43,260 bases of DNA from Nitrospirota bacterium (GTDB lineage: Bacteria > Nitrospirota > Nitrospiria > Nitrospirales > NS-4), in NCBI GenBank assembly GCA_004298335.1, contig SCTG01000109.1, positions 1 through 43,260 of the forward strand, given 5' to 3'. Of this stretch, positions 1 through 8,462 are shown piece by piece (the first letter of the stretch is position 1; each line of letters starts with the position of its first letter). Below the pieces are notes generated by a model. The model had not been told where the DNA came from. It worked only from the letters and a program-made list of their open reading frames with translations, and did not search any database. The position numbers were made by a program, and so were the translations under genes.

Positions 1-1
1 C

Positions 2-190
2 AATACCGCCCGGATCGAGGAGCTGATGGAGTTGCCGGGCATCGGCGAAAAGCTGGCCCAGCGCGTGGTGGAATATCGGAAGAGCCAGGGCAAGTTTCGG
101 AGCGTGGACGAGTTGCGGAAGGTGCGGGGCATCGGGGCGAAGCGGATGGAGCGGCTCCGTCCCCTGGTCACGACGACGGAGGTTCCATGA
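2..190 (+). CDS. ComEA-like helix-hairpin-helix protein, C-terminal fragment
   Basis: This is the last 62 codons of a gene that begins before the window. The visible part holds two helix-hairpin-helix signatures, [10 protein letters not shown] and [10 protein letters not shown], separated by a helix, as in the DNA-binding tail of the ComEA family of competence and DNA-uptake proteins. Such domains bind DNA without sequence specificity. Its stop codon overlaps the tyrS start by four bases (ATGA), so the two genes are probably cotranscribed. The N-terminal membrane anchor expected for ComEA cannot be checked. Other short HhH proteins are possible. Confidence 0.75.
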   Translation, partial: NTARIEELMELPGIGEKLAQRVVEYRKSQGKFRSVDELRKVRGIGAKRMERLRPLVTTTEVP

Positions 191-1389
191 GCGCAGAAGT
201 GGAACGGCAGCTCGCCCTCATCGCGCGCGGCGCCGTCGAGATCATCCAGAAAAAGGAGCTCGAGGAGAAGCTGGCGGTCTCGATCAAGGAGCGCCGGCCG
301 CTCCGCATCAAGGCGGGCTTCGACCCCACCGCGCCGGATTTGCACCTCGGCCACACCGTCCTCATCCACAAGCTGAAGCACTTTCAGGACCTGGGCCATG
401 AGGTGATCTTTCTCATCGGCGACTTTACGGGCATGATCGGCGACCCGACCGGGGTGTCGGAAACCCGGAAGTCCCTGACGAAGGAAGAGGTGCGGCAGAA
501 CGCGAAGACGTACGAGCGCCAGATCTTCAAAATCCTCGACCCCAACCGGACCGCCATCGACTTCAACAGCCGGTGGATGAACGCCATGACGGCCGAGCAG
601 CTCATTCACTTGAGCGCGCATTACAGCGTGGCCCGGATGCTGGAGCGCGACGACTTCCACAAGCGCTACCACGACCAGAAGCCGATCAGCATCCACGAGT
701 TTCTCTACCCGCTGGTCCAGGGGTACGATTCCGTGGCCCTCGAGGCGGACGTCGAGCTCGGCGGGACCGATCAGAAATTCAACCTGCTCGTGGGGCGGGA
801 GCTTCAGCGCGTGTACGGCCAGCCGCCGCAGATCGTGCTGACCATGCCCCTGCTGGAGGGTACCGACGGCGTCCGCAAGATGAGCAAGAGCCTCGGCAAC
901 TACATCGCGCTCGAAGACACGCCCGGAGACATGTTCGGAAAGGTCATGTCCATCTCGGATACGCTCATGTTGCGGTATTACGAGCTCCTGACGACGGAGG
1001 ACGTGAACGCCGTCAAGGCGATGCATCCCATGGAAGCCAAGCTCGCGCTGGCGCAAGAGATCGTCACGCGCTATCACGGCGCGCCCGCCGGCGAACAGGC
1101 GCGGGCGGAGTTCAAGCAGCGCTTCAGCGAACGGGATTTCCCGACGGACTCGGCGGAGCGGAAATCGCTGCCGGTCGGGCCCACCCCGCTGGTCGCCGTG
1201 CTGGCCGCCACCGGTCTCGCGCCCAGCAAGACCGAGGCGCGACGGCTGATCGCGCAGGGCGGCGTGGAGATTGACGGCGAGAAGGTGACCGACGGCGATC
1301 ACGTCGTCGCGGGCGAAGCGGGGCGGGACTATCGGCTGAAGGTCGGCAAGAAGCGCTTCGCCGTCATCCGCTTCGACGGCAAGGCTTAG
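187..1389 (+). CDS. tyrS: Tyrosyl-tRNA synthetase
   Basis: Cytoplasmic class I aminoacyl-tRNA synthetase that charges tRNA-Tyr with tyrosine using ATP. The 400-residue length suits the type with a C-terminal S4 RNA-binding domain. The HIGH-type motif is HLGH at residues 53-56, after the conserved [11 protein letters not shown] stretch, and the KMSKS loop is intact at 231-235. The S4 domain lies in about residues 333-398, where [14 protein letters not shown] is visible. The ATG overlaps the stop of the preceding ComEA-like gene by four bases, and this fixes the start. A tRNA-Gly gene with its own promoter follows. Confidence 0.97.
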   Translation: MSAEVERQLALIARGAVEIIQKKELEEKLAVSIKERRPLRIKAGFDPTAPDLHLGHTVLIHKLKHFQDLGHEVIFLIGDFTGMIGDPTGVSETRKSLTKEEVRQNAKTYERQIFKILDPNRTAIDFNSRWMNAMTAEQLIHLSAHYSVARMLERDDFHKRYHDQKPISIHEFLYPLVQGYDSVALEADVELGGTDQKFNLLVGRELQRVYGQPPQIVLTMPLLEGTDGVRKMSKSLGNYIALEDTPGDMFGKVMSISDTLMLRYYELLTTEDVNAVKAMHPMEAKLALAQEIVTRYHGAPAGEQARAEFKQRFSERDFPTDSAERKSLPVGPTPLVAVLAATGLAPSKTEARRLIAQGGVEIDGEKVTDGDHVVAGEAGRDYRLKVGKKRFAVIRFDGKA

Positions 1390-1395
1390 GCTCGG

Positions 1396-1425
1396 TTGAC
1401 TTGTCCGGAAGGCTTAGCGGATAAT
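1396..1425 (+). promoter_or_regulatory. Promoter of the tRNA-Gly gene
   Basis: TTGACT (1396-1401) and GATAAT (1420-1425) are separated by 18 bp and end 13 bp before the first base of the tRNA. This fits a sigma-70-type promoter starting transcription at about 1432. Confidence 0.65.
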
Positions 1426-1438
1426 CCAAAACTCAGGG

Positions 1439-1514
<76 letters not shown>

Positions 1515-1588
1515 CCCGAGCCAGCACTTGCGCGGTTTCAGCAGTGCCCCAACTATAGTTCTCGAGCAGGGCAGCGGAGGAACGGACC

Positions 1589-1780
1589 ATGAAAAAGTAT
1601 GTGGCGGGCTTTGCGCTGGGTCTTGGACTCGGAGTGGCAGTCACAGCCTTTGCCGGCATTCCCAGTGTGACGGGCGGGGATGGCAAGCTCAATGGTTGGA
1701 CGGTCATTGTGAAGTACAAGGCCGTCTGCAAAGCTCCTTATGTGAGAGTGAAGGAGCGAGAGATCGAGTGCGTCAAGTAA
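1589..1780 (+). CDS. Small exported protein of unknown function
   Basis: A 63-residue protein with a convincing Sec signal: MKKYVAGFALGLGLGVAV followed by a likely cleavage site after AFAG. The mature part is only about 40 residues, with two cysteines and a lysine-rich tail. A strong Shine-Dalgarno GGAGG (1576-1580) sits 8 bases before the ATG. A possible promoter lies upstream (TTGCGC at 1528, TATAGT at 1554, an overlong 20 bp spacer). The gene stands alone between tRNA-Gly and the convergent rpmB. I do not recognise a family. The ribosome-binding site and signal peptide make it likely to be real. Confidence 0.7.
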   Translation: MKKYVAGFALGLGLGVAVTAFAGIPSVTGGDGKLNGWTVIVKYKAVCKAPYVRVKEREIECVK

Positions 1781-1810
1781 AGGGAACGCCGCCGTTACCG
1801 GAAGCGGGTC

Positions 1811-2002
1811 TTAGGCGGCCTTCTTGATCTTGCCGCTGCGGATGCAGCGCGTGCAGGCGAGGATGCGGCGCGTCGCGCCGTTGATGAGCGCCCGGATGGT
1901 CTGAAGATTCGGGCGAAAGACCCGTTTGGTGCGGTTGTTGGCATGGCTGACGTTGTTGCCGACCCCGCGTATCTTTCCGCAGATTTCACATGCCCTGGCC
2001 AC
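1811..2002 (-). CDS. rpmB: 50S ribosomal protein L28
   Basis: A 63-residue L28 of the large ribosomal subunit. [10 protein letters not shown], then GNNVSHANN and a basic stretch [10 protein letters not shown], are typical of the family. Two cysteine pairs (CEIC near the N-terminus and CTRC near the C-terminus) mark the zinc-ribbon form of L28. The start codon is GTG, preceded by GAGGAGA at good spacing. The gene is monocistronic and convergent with the small exported protein gene, and a promoter fits upstream. Confidence 0.96.
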   Translation of the reverse strand: MARACEICGKIRGVGNNVSHANNRTKRVFRPNLQTIRALINGATRRILACTRCIRSGKIKKAA

Positions 2003-2037
2003 GGTCGTTCTCCTCGTGATTGTTCAAACCCAGGCGT

Positions 2038-2067
2038 ATGCTACCACAACGAGTCTTTCGCTGACAA
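2038..2067 (-). promoter_or_regulatory. Promoter of rpmB
   Basis: On the minus strand TTGTCA (2067-2062) and TAGCAT (2043-2038) lie 18 bp apart, predicting a start near 2030 and a leader of about 28 bases that includes the GAGGAGA ribosome-binding site of rpmB. Confidence 0.55.
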
Positions 2068-2081
2068 GCGCCACCTGCCGC

Positions 2082-2207
2082 CTAGTGCGCCAGGAACTTC
2101 TGCAGGGCGATGGTCACGAGGATGCCGACGCAGGCGACCACGACCATCACTTCGATCAACGGAAAGGTCTTGTCCTCTCCCGCCAGTTTATTGAGTATCC
2201 GGTCCAT
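2082..2207 (-). CDS. 41-residue protein resembling an isolated type IV pilin N-terminal helix
   Basis: A short reading frame that a length filter would drop. After MDRILNKLAGEDKT comes FPLIEVMVVVACVGILVT, then IALQKFLAH and a stop. The middle matches the hydrophobic N-terminal helix of type IV pilins (consensus FTLIELMIVVAIIGILAAIA), including the conserved Glu at position 5 counted from Phe. The globular pilin domain is absent and the residue before Phe is Thr, not the Gly usually needed by prepilin peptidase. A Shine-Dalgarno GGAGGGAG lies just before the ATG. It may be a minimal pilin-like or small membrane protein, or the remnant of a pilin gene. Its reality rests on the ribosome-binding site and the motif. 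Confidence 0.5.
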   Translation of the reverse strand: MDRILNKLAGEDKTFPLIEVMVVVACVGILVTIALQKFLAH

Positions 2208-2367
2208 TGGGGCTCCCTCCTTTTGGTGCTGCGGTTTCTCCGCTCATGGCGCTCAAGCACGCCACCTGCCATGAGATATAGCAACCGCTATACCAATCGT
2301 GCGAAGCTTAGAACATATTGAAAAACAGGTGGTTGCAGGGACTCCAGGTCCGAGCCCCAGAAGCGGC

Positions 2368-2402
2368 CGCAAATTTTTGTCGCCCCGGCGCTCGCAAATT
2401 TT
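2368..2402. repeat. Short direct repeat upstream of recG, within a gene-free stretch
   Basis: The stretch 2208-2435 holds no convincing gene. It contains two copies of CGCAAATTTT (2368-2377 and 2393-2402), 25 bp apart, just before recG, and a small dyad TATAGC/GCTATA (2277-2282 and 2287-2292). The repeat could be an operator. No clear promoter was found. Confidence 0.35.
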
Positions 2403-2435
2403 GGTGTGTTGATCTTTTGGGATGAGATAGCGAGA

Positions 2436-4892
2436 ATGACCCCCGCGAGACTTGGTGTGAATGAATTGAACGAGATACTGCAGGGGATCGCCCACGCGCT
2501 GGAGTCGGCAGAGAGGATCGGGCCGAAAGGCCGGTCCGCCCTCCATGTCTTTGTCGCCGATCGGGTGGTCCAGGCGCTTGGGGCTGTGGTCCGCGCTTCT
2601 GCGGTCGAGTCGGACCTGCTGCACCTCAAGCACCTGTTTTCTGATTTTGAATCGCTGGAAGAGGGCCGGAAGCGGGAACGGCTCGTCGAGGCGCGGGCGT
2701 TGGTGGACCGGCTCCGCCGCTCGCTGGAGCCATCCCCTGAGCCTGCGAAGCCGGCGCACCGGCTCTGGGAGTTTCCCATTCAATACCTGCGGGGCGTGGG
2801 GCCCAAGAAGGCCGAGGTTCTGGCCCGGGCGGGCATCCGGACGGTGGAGGACGCCGTCTGGTCGCTCCCGTGGCGCTACGAAGATCGGACGCAGATCCGG
2901 CTCATTGAAAATTTGATTCCCGGGCAGGAGGCGGTCGTCGCCGCCGAGGTCCAGAAAGCCAAGCTCGCGGTGACCGCCCACAAGCGCCGGAAGCTGGTCG
3001 AGGTGACCGTGGCGGACCATACCGGCAGCCTGCATCTCGTGTGGTTCAATCAGCCGTACCTGGCGGAGACCTTTCAGGCGGGCCAGCGGCTGATGCTCTA
3101 CGGCCTGGCCAAGCCGAAGGGCGGGCGCTGGACGCAGCTCCAGATGGAGAACCCCGTCTTTGAGATCCTGGGGAGCGGCCCGCAGGCCCCCGCGCAGGCC
3201 GATCTCGTCCACATGGGCCGCATTGTGCCGATCTACCACGGGCGCGAGATGAAGACGCGGACGATGCCGAGCGACCGGGTCCGCGCCATCATGAAGGCGC
3301 TGGTCGATCAGTACGCGGACGGCGCCGTGGACGCGCTGCCGCCGGCGCTCGTGCGGGGCCGGCGCCTCCTGTCGTTCGGGGAGGCGGTCCGGGCCGTCCA
3401 TTTTCCCCCGGCAAACGCGAGCCTCGACGACTTGAACCGCGGCCGGACCCCGGGGCATCGGCGGTTCGCGTTCGAGGACTTTCTGCTCCTCGAGCTGGCG
3501 CTGGGGCAGAAGCGCGAAGAGGTCAAGAGGGAGACGCGCAGCCTGACCTACAATCTGAACCAGCCGCTGGCGCAGCGCCTGTTGCAGGCCCTGCCGTTTC
3601 GGCTCACCGACGCGCAGACGCGCGTGCTCCGGGACATCCATCAGGACCTGGCGGGCCCCCATCCGATGAACCGGCTGATCCAGGGGGACGTGGGCTGCGG
3701 CAAGACCGTCGTGGCCGTGGCGGCCATGCTGGTCGCGGTGGGCTCGGGGCTGCAGGCGGCGCTCATGGCGCCCACCGAAATCCTGGCCGAACAGCATTAT
3801 CTAAACTTAAAGAACCTGCTGGAGCCGCTCGGGGTCTCGTGCGTCCTGCTGGTGGGAGGCCGCGCCGGGAAAAAGCGCGCCGCCGCCCTGGCCGCCGTCG
3901 CCGGGGGCTCGGCGGGGATCGTGATCGGCACGCACGCCCTGATTCAGCAGGGCGTCGCGTTCCACAGGCTCGGGCTGGCCGTCATCGACGAGCAGCACAA
4001 GTTCGGCGTCCTGCAGCGTGCGACGCTCAAGGGAAAAGGCTACACTCCAGACGTGCTGGTCATGACCGCCACGCCCATTCCGCGGACGCTGGCGCTGACG
4101 CTGTACGGAGACCTGGACCTGTCCGTCATCGACGCGCTGCCGCCGGGGCGCACGCCGATCCGGTCGTTCCTGTTCGCGGAGAACCAGCGGGCGCGCGCCT
4201 ACCGCCTGATCGAGGACGAACTCGCGCAGGGCCGGCAGGCCTACGTGGTCTTTCCGCTGGTGGAGGAGTCGGAAAAGGTGGACCTGCAGGCGGCGATCAC
4301 GGGGGCCGAGCGCCTGCAGCGCGGCCGGTTCTCGAAATGGACGGTCGGGCTGATCCACGGGCGCATGAAGAGCGAGGCGAAGGACCGCGTCATGACGGAC
4401 TTCAAGGCCGGCCGCATCCAGGTGCTGGTGGCCACGACGGTCATCGAGGTCGGCATCGACGTCGCCAACGCGACGGTGATGCTGATCGAGCACGCCGACC
4501 GGTTCGGGCTGGCGCAGCTGCACCAGCTTCGGGGGCGCGTCGGCCGAGGAGCGCATCAATCCCAGTGCCTGCTGATGGGGCCGGGCCGCCCGTCGGAAGA
4601 CGCGCGGCGGCGCCTGGAGGCGCTGGTCAAGAGCCATGACGGGTTCGTCATCGCCGAGGAGGACATGAACATCCGCGGTCCGGGCGAATTCTTCGGTACG
4701 CGGCAGTGGGGGCCGACCGATTTGCGGGTGGCCAACCTCGTCCGCGACGCGAAGATTCTGGAAGAGGCCCGCGAGGAGGCGGCGCGGCTGCTGGAGCGCG
4801 ATCCCGGGCTGGCCCGGCCCGAACACGCGGAGCTCAAGGCGGCCCTGCTCCGCCGGTGGCGGGAGAAGCTGGAGCTGGCGGCGGTGTCATGA
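2436..4892 (+). CDS. recG: ATP-dependent DNA helicase RecG
   Basis: RecG remodels stalled replication forks and Holliday junctions in DNA repair. From the ATG at 2436 the protein has 818 residues, longer than the roughly 690 of E. coli RecG. About 110 extra residues precede the wedge/OB region (LRGVGPKKAEVLARAGI onward). Walker A is GDVGCGKT near residue 417, motif II is DEQH near 518, and the helicase C-terminal motif QLRGRVGRG is present. A GTG at 2406 is in frame but has no ribosome-binding site, so I prefer the ATG. The stop overlaps the start of the next small gene by four bases. Confidence 0.95.
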   Translation: MTPARLGVNELNEILQGIAHALESAERIGPKGRSALHVFVADRVVQALGAVVRASAVESDLLHLKHLFSDFESLEEGRKRERLVEARALVDRLRRSLEPSPEPAKPAHRLWEFPIQYLRGVGPKKAEVLARAGIRTVEDAVWSLPWRYEDRTQIRLIENLIPGQEAVVAAEVQKAKLAVTAHKRRKLVEVTVADHTGSLHLVWFNQPYLAETFQAGQRLMLYGLAKPKGGRWTQLQMENPVFEILGSGPQAPAQADLVHMGRIVPIYHGREMKTRTMPSDRVRAIMKALVDQYADGAVDALPPALVRGRRLLSFGEAVRAVHFPPANASLDDLNRGRTPGHRRFAFEDFLLLELALGQKREEVKRETRSLTYNLNQPLAQRLLQALPFRLTDAQTRVLRDIHQDLAGPHPMNRLIQGDVGCGKTVVAVAAMLVAVGSGLQAALMAPTEILAEQHYLNLKNLLEPLGVSCVLLVGGRAGKKRAAALAAVAGGSAGIVIGTHALIQQGVAFHRLGLAVIDEQHKFGVLQRATLKGKGYTPDVLVMTATPIPRTLALTLYGDLDLSVIDALPPGRTPIRSFLFAENQRARAYRLIEDELAQGRQAYVVFPLVEESEKVDLQAAITGAERLQRGRFSKWTVGLIHGRMKSEAKDRVMTDFKAGRIQVLVATTVIEVGIDVANATVMLIEHADRFGLAQLHQLRGRVGRGAHQSQCLLMGPGRPSEDARRRLEALVKSHDGFVIAEEDMNIRGPGEFFGTRQWGPTDLRVANLVRDAKILEEAREEAARLLERDPGLARPEHAELKAALLRRWREKLELAAVS

Positions 4893-5206
4893 ATCCGCGA
4901 TTCCGCAAGTTCAAGAACGATCTCCGCACCGGCTGGGCGACGGTCCGCCAGGGGTCCGCCGAGACCGTGGACCAGTCCCTGCGGGAGATCGAGCTGCTCC
5001 GCCTGAAGTTCGAGCTGTATCAGGTCGGGGACCAGATCCGCGACTATCTGCGCGCGGCCGGCGAGCGGGCCTTCCAGTTGATCGAGCGGAAGGGCGGGAG
5101 CGTGCTTGACGACAAGGAGATGCGGGTCCTGTTCGAGAAGGTCGATCAGCTCAAGCAGGAGGAGGCGCGCATCCGGTTCGAACGGGACCAGATCAAGGAA
5201 CAATGA
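4889..5206 (+). CDS. Small helical protein of unknown function, coupled to recG
   Basis: A 105-residue, strongly charged, leucine-spaced protein predicted to be almost all alpha-helix. The N-terminal half begins MNPRFRKFKNDLRTGW and the C-terminal part (LFEKVDQLKQEEARIRFERD) looks like a coiled coil. There is no signal peptide or membrane segment. The start is fixed by the ATGA overlap with the recG stop, which implies translational coupling. I do not recognise the family. Position suggests coexpression with recG but not a specific role. Confidence 0.75.
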   Translation: MNPRFRKFKNDLRTGWATVRQGSAETVDQSLREIELLRLKFELYQVGDQIRDYLRAAGERAFQLIERKGGSVLDDKEMRVLFEKVDQLKQEEARIRFERDQIKEQ

Positions 5207-5234
5207 AGGTGGGTACGGGAGGGGCGTCCGCGGG

Positions 5235-5267
5235 GCCCCCTCCCATCTAAATGGGCCTGGGAGGGGC
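5235..5267 (+). promoter_or_regulatory. Hairpin that pairs the ribosome-binding site of ppx/gppA
   Basis: Left arm 5235-5245 (GCCCCCTCCCA) pairs with right arm 5258-5267 (TGGGAGGGGC) with one bulged C and a 12-base loop. The right arm contains the only good Shine-Dalgarno (GGGAGGGG) for the ATG at 5277. When folded the site would be hidden. It is not followed by a T-run, so it is a poor terminator. A role in translational control is an inference. Confidence 0.4.
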
Positions 5268-5276
5268 GGTTTAGAC

Positions 5277-6206
5277 ATGCCGATTTACGCCGGAATAGAC
5301 ATCGGAACGCTGGCGATTCGCCTGCTGGTCGCGCGCGTCCTGGACGGGCGGCTCCGCGAACTGGATTCGGAGCGCCGCATCGTCCGGCTGGGCGAGGGCC
5401 TGCAACCGAGCCGCCGCCTGCAAGCGGTGCCGATGGCCCGCGCGGTCGACACGATCGTCGAGTGGATGCCGCGGATCGACAAGGCCGGCGCGCGCGAAGT
5501 GGTGGCGGTGGCCACGAGCGCCGTCCGCGACGCCGCCAACCGCGACGAGTTTCTGGCCGACGTGAAGCGCAAGACCGGGTGGGACGTGACGGTCCTGTCG
5601 GGCGAGGAGGAAGCGAGGCTGTCGCTCCTGGGCATCCAGTCGGGGCTCCCGTCGGATGTGGAGCGGTGCGTTGCGCTCGACATCGGCGGCGGCAGCACCG
5701 AGTTCATCAAGGCGGAGCCGGGGCAGCCGCCCGTGATGGTGTCGATCAACGAGGGAGTCGTCCGCCTGACCGAAGCCTGCCTGCGGAGCGATCCTCCGAA
5801 GGCCGATGACGTGGCGGCGGCCCGCATCCGCATCCGGAACCATCTCAACGCGGTCAAGGAGAAGCTCGGCGCGGTGGTCGGGTTCCGGCTGGTCGGGACG
5901 GCCGGCACCATCACGACACTGGCGGCGATGGACCAGAAGCTGGACGCCTACATTCCCAAGCGCATCCATAATTACCGCCTCTCCTGGGACGCGGTCCGCC
6001 GCATTCTGGGCGACCTGACGTCCCGCACCCAGGCCCAGCGGCGGGAGCTGAAGGGGCTCGAGCCGGGCCGCGAGGACCTCATGGTGGCCGGCACGCTGAT
6101 TCTGCTGGAGTGCATGGAGCGGTTCGGGTTCGTCGAGTGCCTGGTCAGCGACTACGGCCTGCGCGAAGGCATCCTCATCGATCACGGGCAGAAGTCCAAG
6201 GGATGA
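5277..6206 (+). CDS. Ppx/GppA family phosphatase
   Basis: A 309-residue member of the ASKHA-fold exopolyphosphatase / pppGpp phosphatase family, which removes terminal phosphate from polyphosphate or pppGpp. The N-terminal phosphate-binding loop is GIDIGTLAIRLLVAR and the second is LDIGGGSTEF. VGTAGTITTLAAM and the C-terminal SDYGLREGIL are also typical. The length corresponds to the short form with only the two ASKHA subdomains, lacking the C-terminal HD-like part of long Ppx. Polyphosphate and pppGpp specificity cannot be separated here. The start is the ATG after GGGAGGGG. No polyphosphate kinase gene lies nearby. Confidence 0.9.
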   Translation: MPIYAGIDIGTLAIRLLVARVLDGRLRELDSERRIVRLGEGLQPSRRLQAVPMARAVDTIVEWMPRIDKAGAREVVAVATSAVRDAANRDEFLADVKRKTGWDVTVLSGEEEARLSLLGIQSGLPSDVERCVALDIGGGSTEFIKAEPGQPPVMVSINEGVVRLTEACLRSDPPKADDVAAARIRIRNHLNAVKEKLGAVVGFRLVGTAGTITTLAAMDQKLDAYIPKRIHNYRLSWDAVRRILGDLTSRTQAQRRELKGLEPGREDLMVAGTLILLECMERFGFVECLVSDYGLREGILIDHGQKSKG

Positions 6207-6213
6207 GCCGTTG

Positions 6214-7569
6214 ATGATGGCCATGGCGCAATCCTTTCTGGAACGGCGGTTTCAGCTCGCGTCCAACGGGACGACCGTCGGGACGGAAGCGCTGGCCGGC
6301 CTCACCACCTTCCTGACGCTGTCTTACATCATCTTCGTCCAGCCCGCCGTGCTCTCCTCCGCCGGAATGGATTTCGGCGCCGTGATGGCGGCGACGTGCC
6401 TGGCCAGCGCCTTTGCGACGCTGCTGATGGGCCTGTATGCGAATTACCCGATCGCGCTGGCCCCCGCGATGGGGCACAACTTCTACTTTGCGTTCACCGT
6501 CTGCGGGGCCGCGGCGGCAGGCGGCATGGGCTTCCGCTGGGAGACGGCGTTGGGCGGGGTGTTCGTCTCCGGCGTCATCTTTCTCGCGCTGTCGCGGTTC
6601 GGGTTCCGGGAGCGGCTCCTCAATGCGATCCCCGATTCCCTGAAGCATGCCATCGCGGTGGGGATCGGCCTGTTGATCGCGTTCGTGGGCTTGCAGTGGG
6701 CCGGCATCGTGGTGGCCCGGCCGGGCATCCTGGTCGGCTTGGGCCGCCTCGGCAGTCCGCCGGTGCTCCTGGCCCTGTTCGGGCTCGTGCTCACCAGCGT
6801 CCTGCTGTCTCGCGGCATCCGCGGCGGCATTCTCTGGGGCATCCTGGCGACGGCGGCGGCGGGCCTCCCGCTGGGGCTTGTGCAGTATTCCGGGCTGGTG
6901 AGCGGGCCCCCCTCGCTGGCCCCGACGCTGTTCAAGCTGGATCTGATGGGCCTGCTGTCGGGCGCCGGGTTCCTCGTGATCTTCATCTTTTTCTTCCTGG
7001 CCCTGTTCGACACGATCGGGACGCTGGTGGGGGTGAGCGAGCAGGCCGGCTTCCTCAAAGACGGCCGGCTCCCGCGGGCGGAGAAGGCGCTGATGTCGGA
7101 CGCGGCCGGCATGTCCGCCGGCGCGCTGCTGGGCACGTCCACCATCACTAGCTACGTGGAAAGCGCCGCCGGGGTGGCGGTCGGCGGGCGGACCGGCCTG
7201 GCCAGCGTCGTGACCGCCGGGCTCTTTCTCCTGGCGCTCTTCTTTGCCCCGTTCGCCCGCATGGTCGGGGAAGGGTACATCACGCCGGAGGGCGCCCACC
7301 TGTACCCGGTCATCGCGCCCGCGCTGATCCTGATCGGCAGCTTTATGGCGCGGGGGATCCAGCGCATCCCCTGGACCGACCCGACCGAGGCGATTCCCGC
7401 GTTTCTGACGATTCTTGTGATGCCCCTCACGGTGAGCATCACGGACGGGATCGCCTTCGGGCTGATCTCGTATTCGATGCTCAAGCTGGTCACCGGCCGC
7501 GCCCATGACGCGCATTGGCTGATTCACCTGTTTGCGGGACTGTTGGTGCTGCGGTATGTCGTGGAGTGA
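6214..7569 (+). CDS. NCS2-family purine permease (AzgA/PbuG-like)
   Basis: A polytopic inner-membrane protein of about 451 residues, with roughly a dozen hydrophobic segments. Family marks are GTEALAGLTTFLTLSYIIFV near the N-terminus, NYPIALAPAMGHNFYFAF in TM3, and FLALFDTIGTLVGVSEQAG followed by GTSTITSYVESAAGVAVGGR. This points to the COG2252 group of proton-coupled adenine/guanine/hypoxanthine transporters. The GHN in the TM3 signature differs from the common GMGLN. Start codons are crowded (TTG 6211, ATG 6214, 6217, 6223). I use 6214; 6223 is equally possible. It follows the phosphatase gene by 7 bases. Confidence 0.88.
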   Translation: MMAMAQSFLERRFQLASNGTTVGTEALAGLTTFLTLSYIIFVQPAVLSSAGMDFGAVMAATCLASAFATLLMGLYANYPIALAPAMGHNFYFAFTVCGAAAAGGMGFRWETALGGVFVSGVIFLALSRFGFRERLLNAIPDSLKHAIAVGIGLLIAFVGLQWAGIVVARPGILVGLGRLGSPPVLLALFGLVLTSVLLSRGIRGGILWGILATAAAGLPLGLVQYSGLVSGPPSLAPTLFKLDLMGLLSGAGFLVIFIFFFLALFDTIGTLVGVSEQAGFLKDGRLPRAEKALMSDAAGMSAGALLGTSTITSYVESAAGVAVGGRTGLASVVTAGLFLLALFFAPFARMVGEGYITPEGAHLYPVIAPALILIGSFMARGIQRIPWTDPTEAIPAFLTILVMPLTVSITDGIAFGLISYSMLKLVTGRAHDAHWLIHLFAGLLVLRYVVE

Positions 7570-7640
7570 CGGAGACGGTCGGGCTTGCGGTACAATGGTG
7601 AAGTTGCCGAGAGAAGTTGAACGAGGACGGTACCTGGCCC

Positions 7641-8462
7641 ATGGCAGACGCTAAAGACTCGCCGGCGACGGTCCACACGGCCCCCAAGGACATTGCCGTG
7701 CAGTATGTGGTCAAGCTGATGGCCGCGCGGGGCGTGAACGCCGTGGTTGTGGTGGAGGACCTGAAGCCGGTCGGGCTTGTCACGAGCCACGACATCATGG
7801 TTCGCGTCACGGCGCGCGGTCTGGACGCAACGAAGGTCACGGCGGGAGCGATCATGTCTTCGCCGCTGGTGACGGTTTCGGAGGACGCAAGCGTCACCGA
7901 CGCCCTCGCCGTGATGGGGCGCCATGGCATCCGCCGGCTGCCGGTGGTGGATGGGGCCGGCCGCCTGGTCATGCTGCTGGCCATGGACGATATCCTCCTG
8001 CTCAATCTCGCCGACTCAAGTATTTTGGCCGACATCGTGCGCGAACAAGCGCGCCGTTCGGCCGACGCAGCTCCGGGCACGCCGGGGCCCAAGGTCCTCC
8101 GGTTCGCCGATGTGCCGCCGCCGCCGCCGATGCCGCCGCGGCTGGCGCCGGGAGAAACCGTGGGCGGGATTGCCGTCAGGCCGAAAGTCGTGCGGATGGT
8201 CAAGAGGCGCCCGCTGACCAGAATCCATTTTGCCGTGCGCGCCTGGTACCATCGCAACCGCCTGCCGATAGTGCTGGTGGTGGGCATCTCGATCTTGGGG
8301 GCCATGGTCACCCTCTACGTGAGCGCGTTCTACAGGTACAAGCCCTCCTATTACGAGCCCAAGGAAGACAGCCGCGAGATACAGATGAAGCAGATGGAGC
8401 TGCAGGAGTTGCAGCGGAACCAAACGGAACGCGATCGCCAGGGAAACAGCCCGGACCGATGA
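7641..8462 (+). CDS. CBS-domain protein with a C-terminal membrane anchor
   Basis: A 273-residue protein. Two CBS motifs occupy about residues 10-135 (VVVVEDLKPVGLVTSHDIM and IMSSPLVTVSEDASVTDA); paired CBS domains usually sense adenosine nucleotides. A proline-rich linker (159-170) leads to one transmembrane helix at about 208-231 (LPIVLVVGISILGAMVTLYV), then a short charged tail rich in Glu, Gln and Lys. CBS domains joined to a single C-terminal anchor are uncommon, and no enzyme domain is present. The stop overlaps the start of the response-regulator gene by four bases, suggesting a signalling pair. An upstream in-frame TTG (7617) is an alternative start. Confidence 0.8.
   Translation: MADAKDSPATVHTAPKDIAVQYVVKLMAARGVNAVVVVEDLKPVGLVTSHDIMVRVTARGLDATKVTAGAIMSSPLVTVSEDASVTDALAVMGRHGIRRLPVVDGAGRLVMLLAMDDILLLNLADSSILADIVREQARRSADAAPGTPGPKVLRFADVPPPPPMPPRLAPGETVGGIAVRPKVVRMVKRRPLTRIHFAVRAWYHRNRLPIVLVVGISILGAMVTLYVSAFYRYKPSYYEPKEDSREIQMKQMELQELQRNQTERDRQGNSPDR

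Noticed and set aside
1781..1830. A terminator between the small exported gene and rpmB
   Set aside because: Only GCCGCC/GGCGGC with a long loop is available and there is no T-run, so support is too weak.
2253..3797. A 514-codon open frame on the minus strand inside recG
   Set aside because: Antisense shadow of recG in GC-rich DNA; Arg/His/Leu-rich and without recognisable domains. It would also cover the recG start region.
6175..7527. A 450-codon minus-strand frame across the purine permease gene
   Set aside because: Antisense to a clear membrane transporter; extremely rich in Arg, Gln, His and Asp with no motifs.
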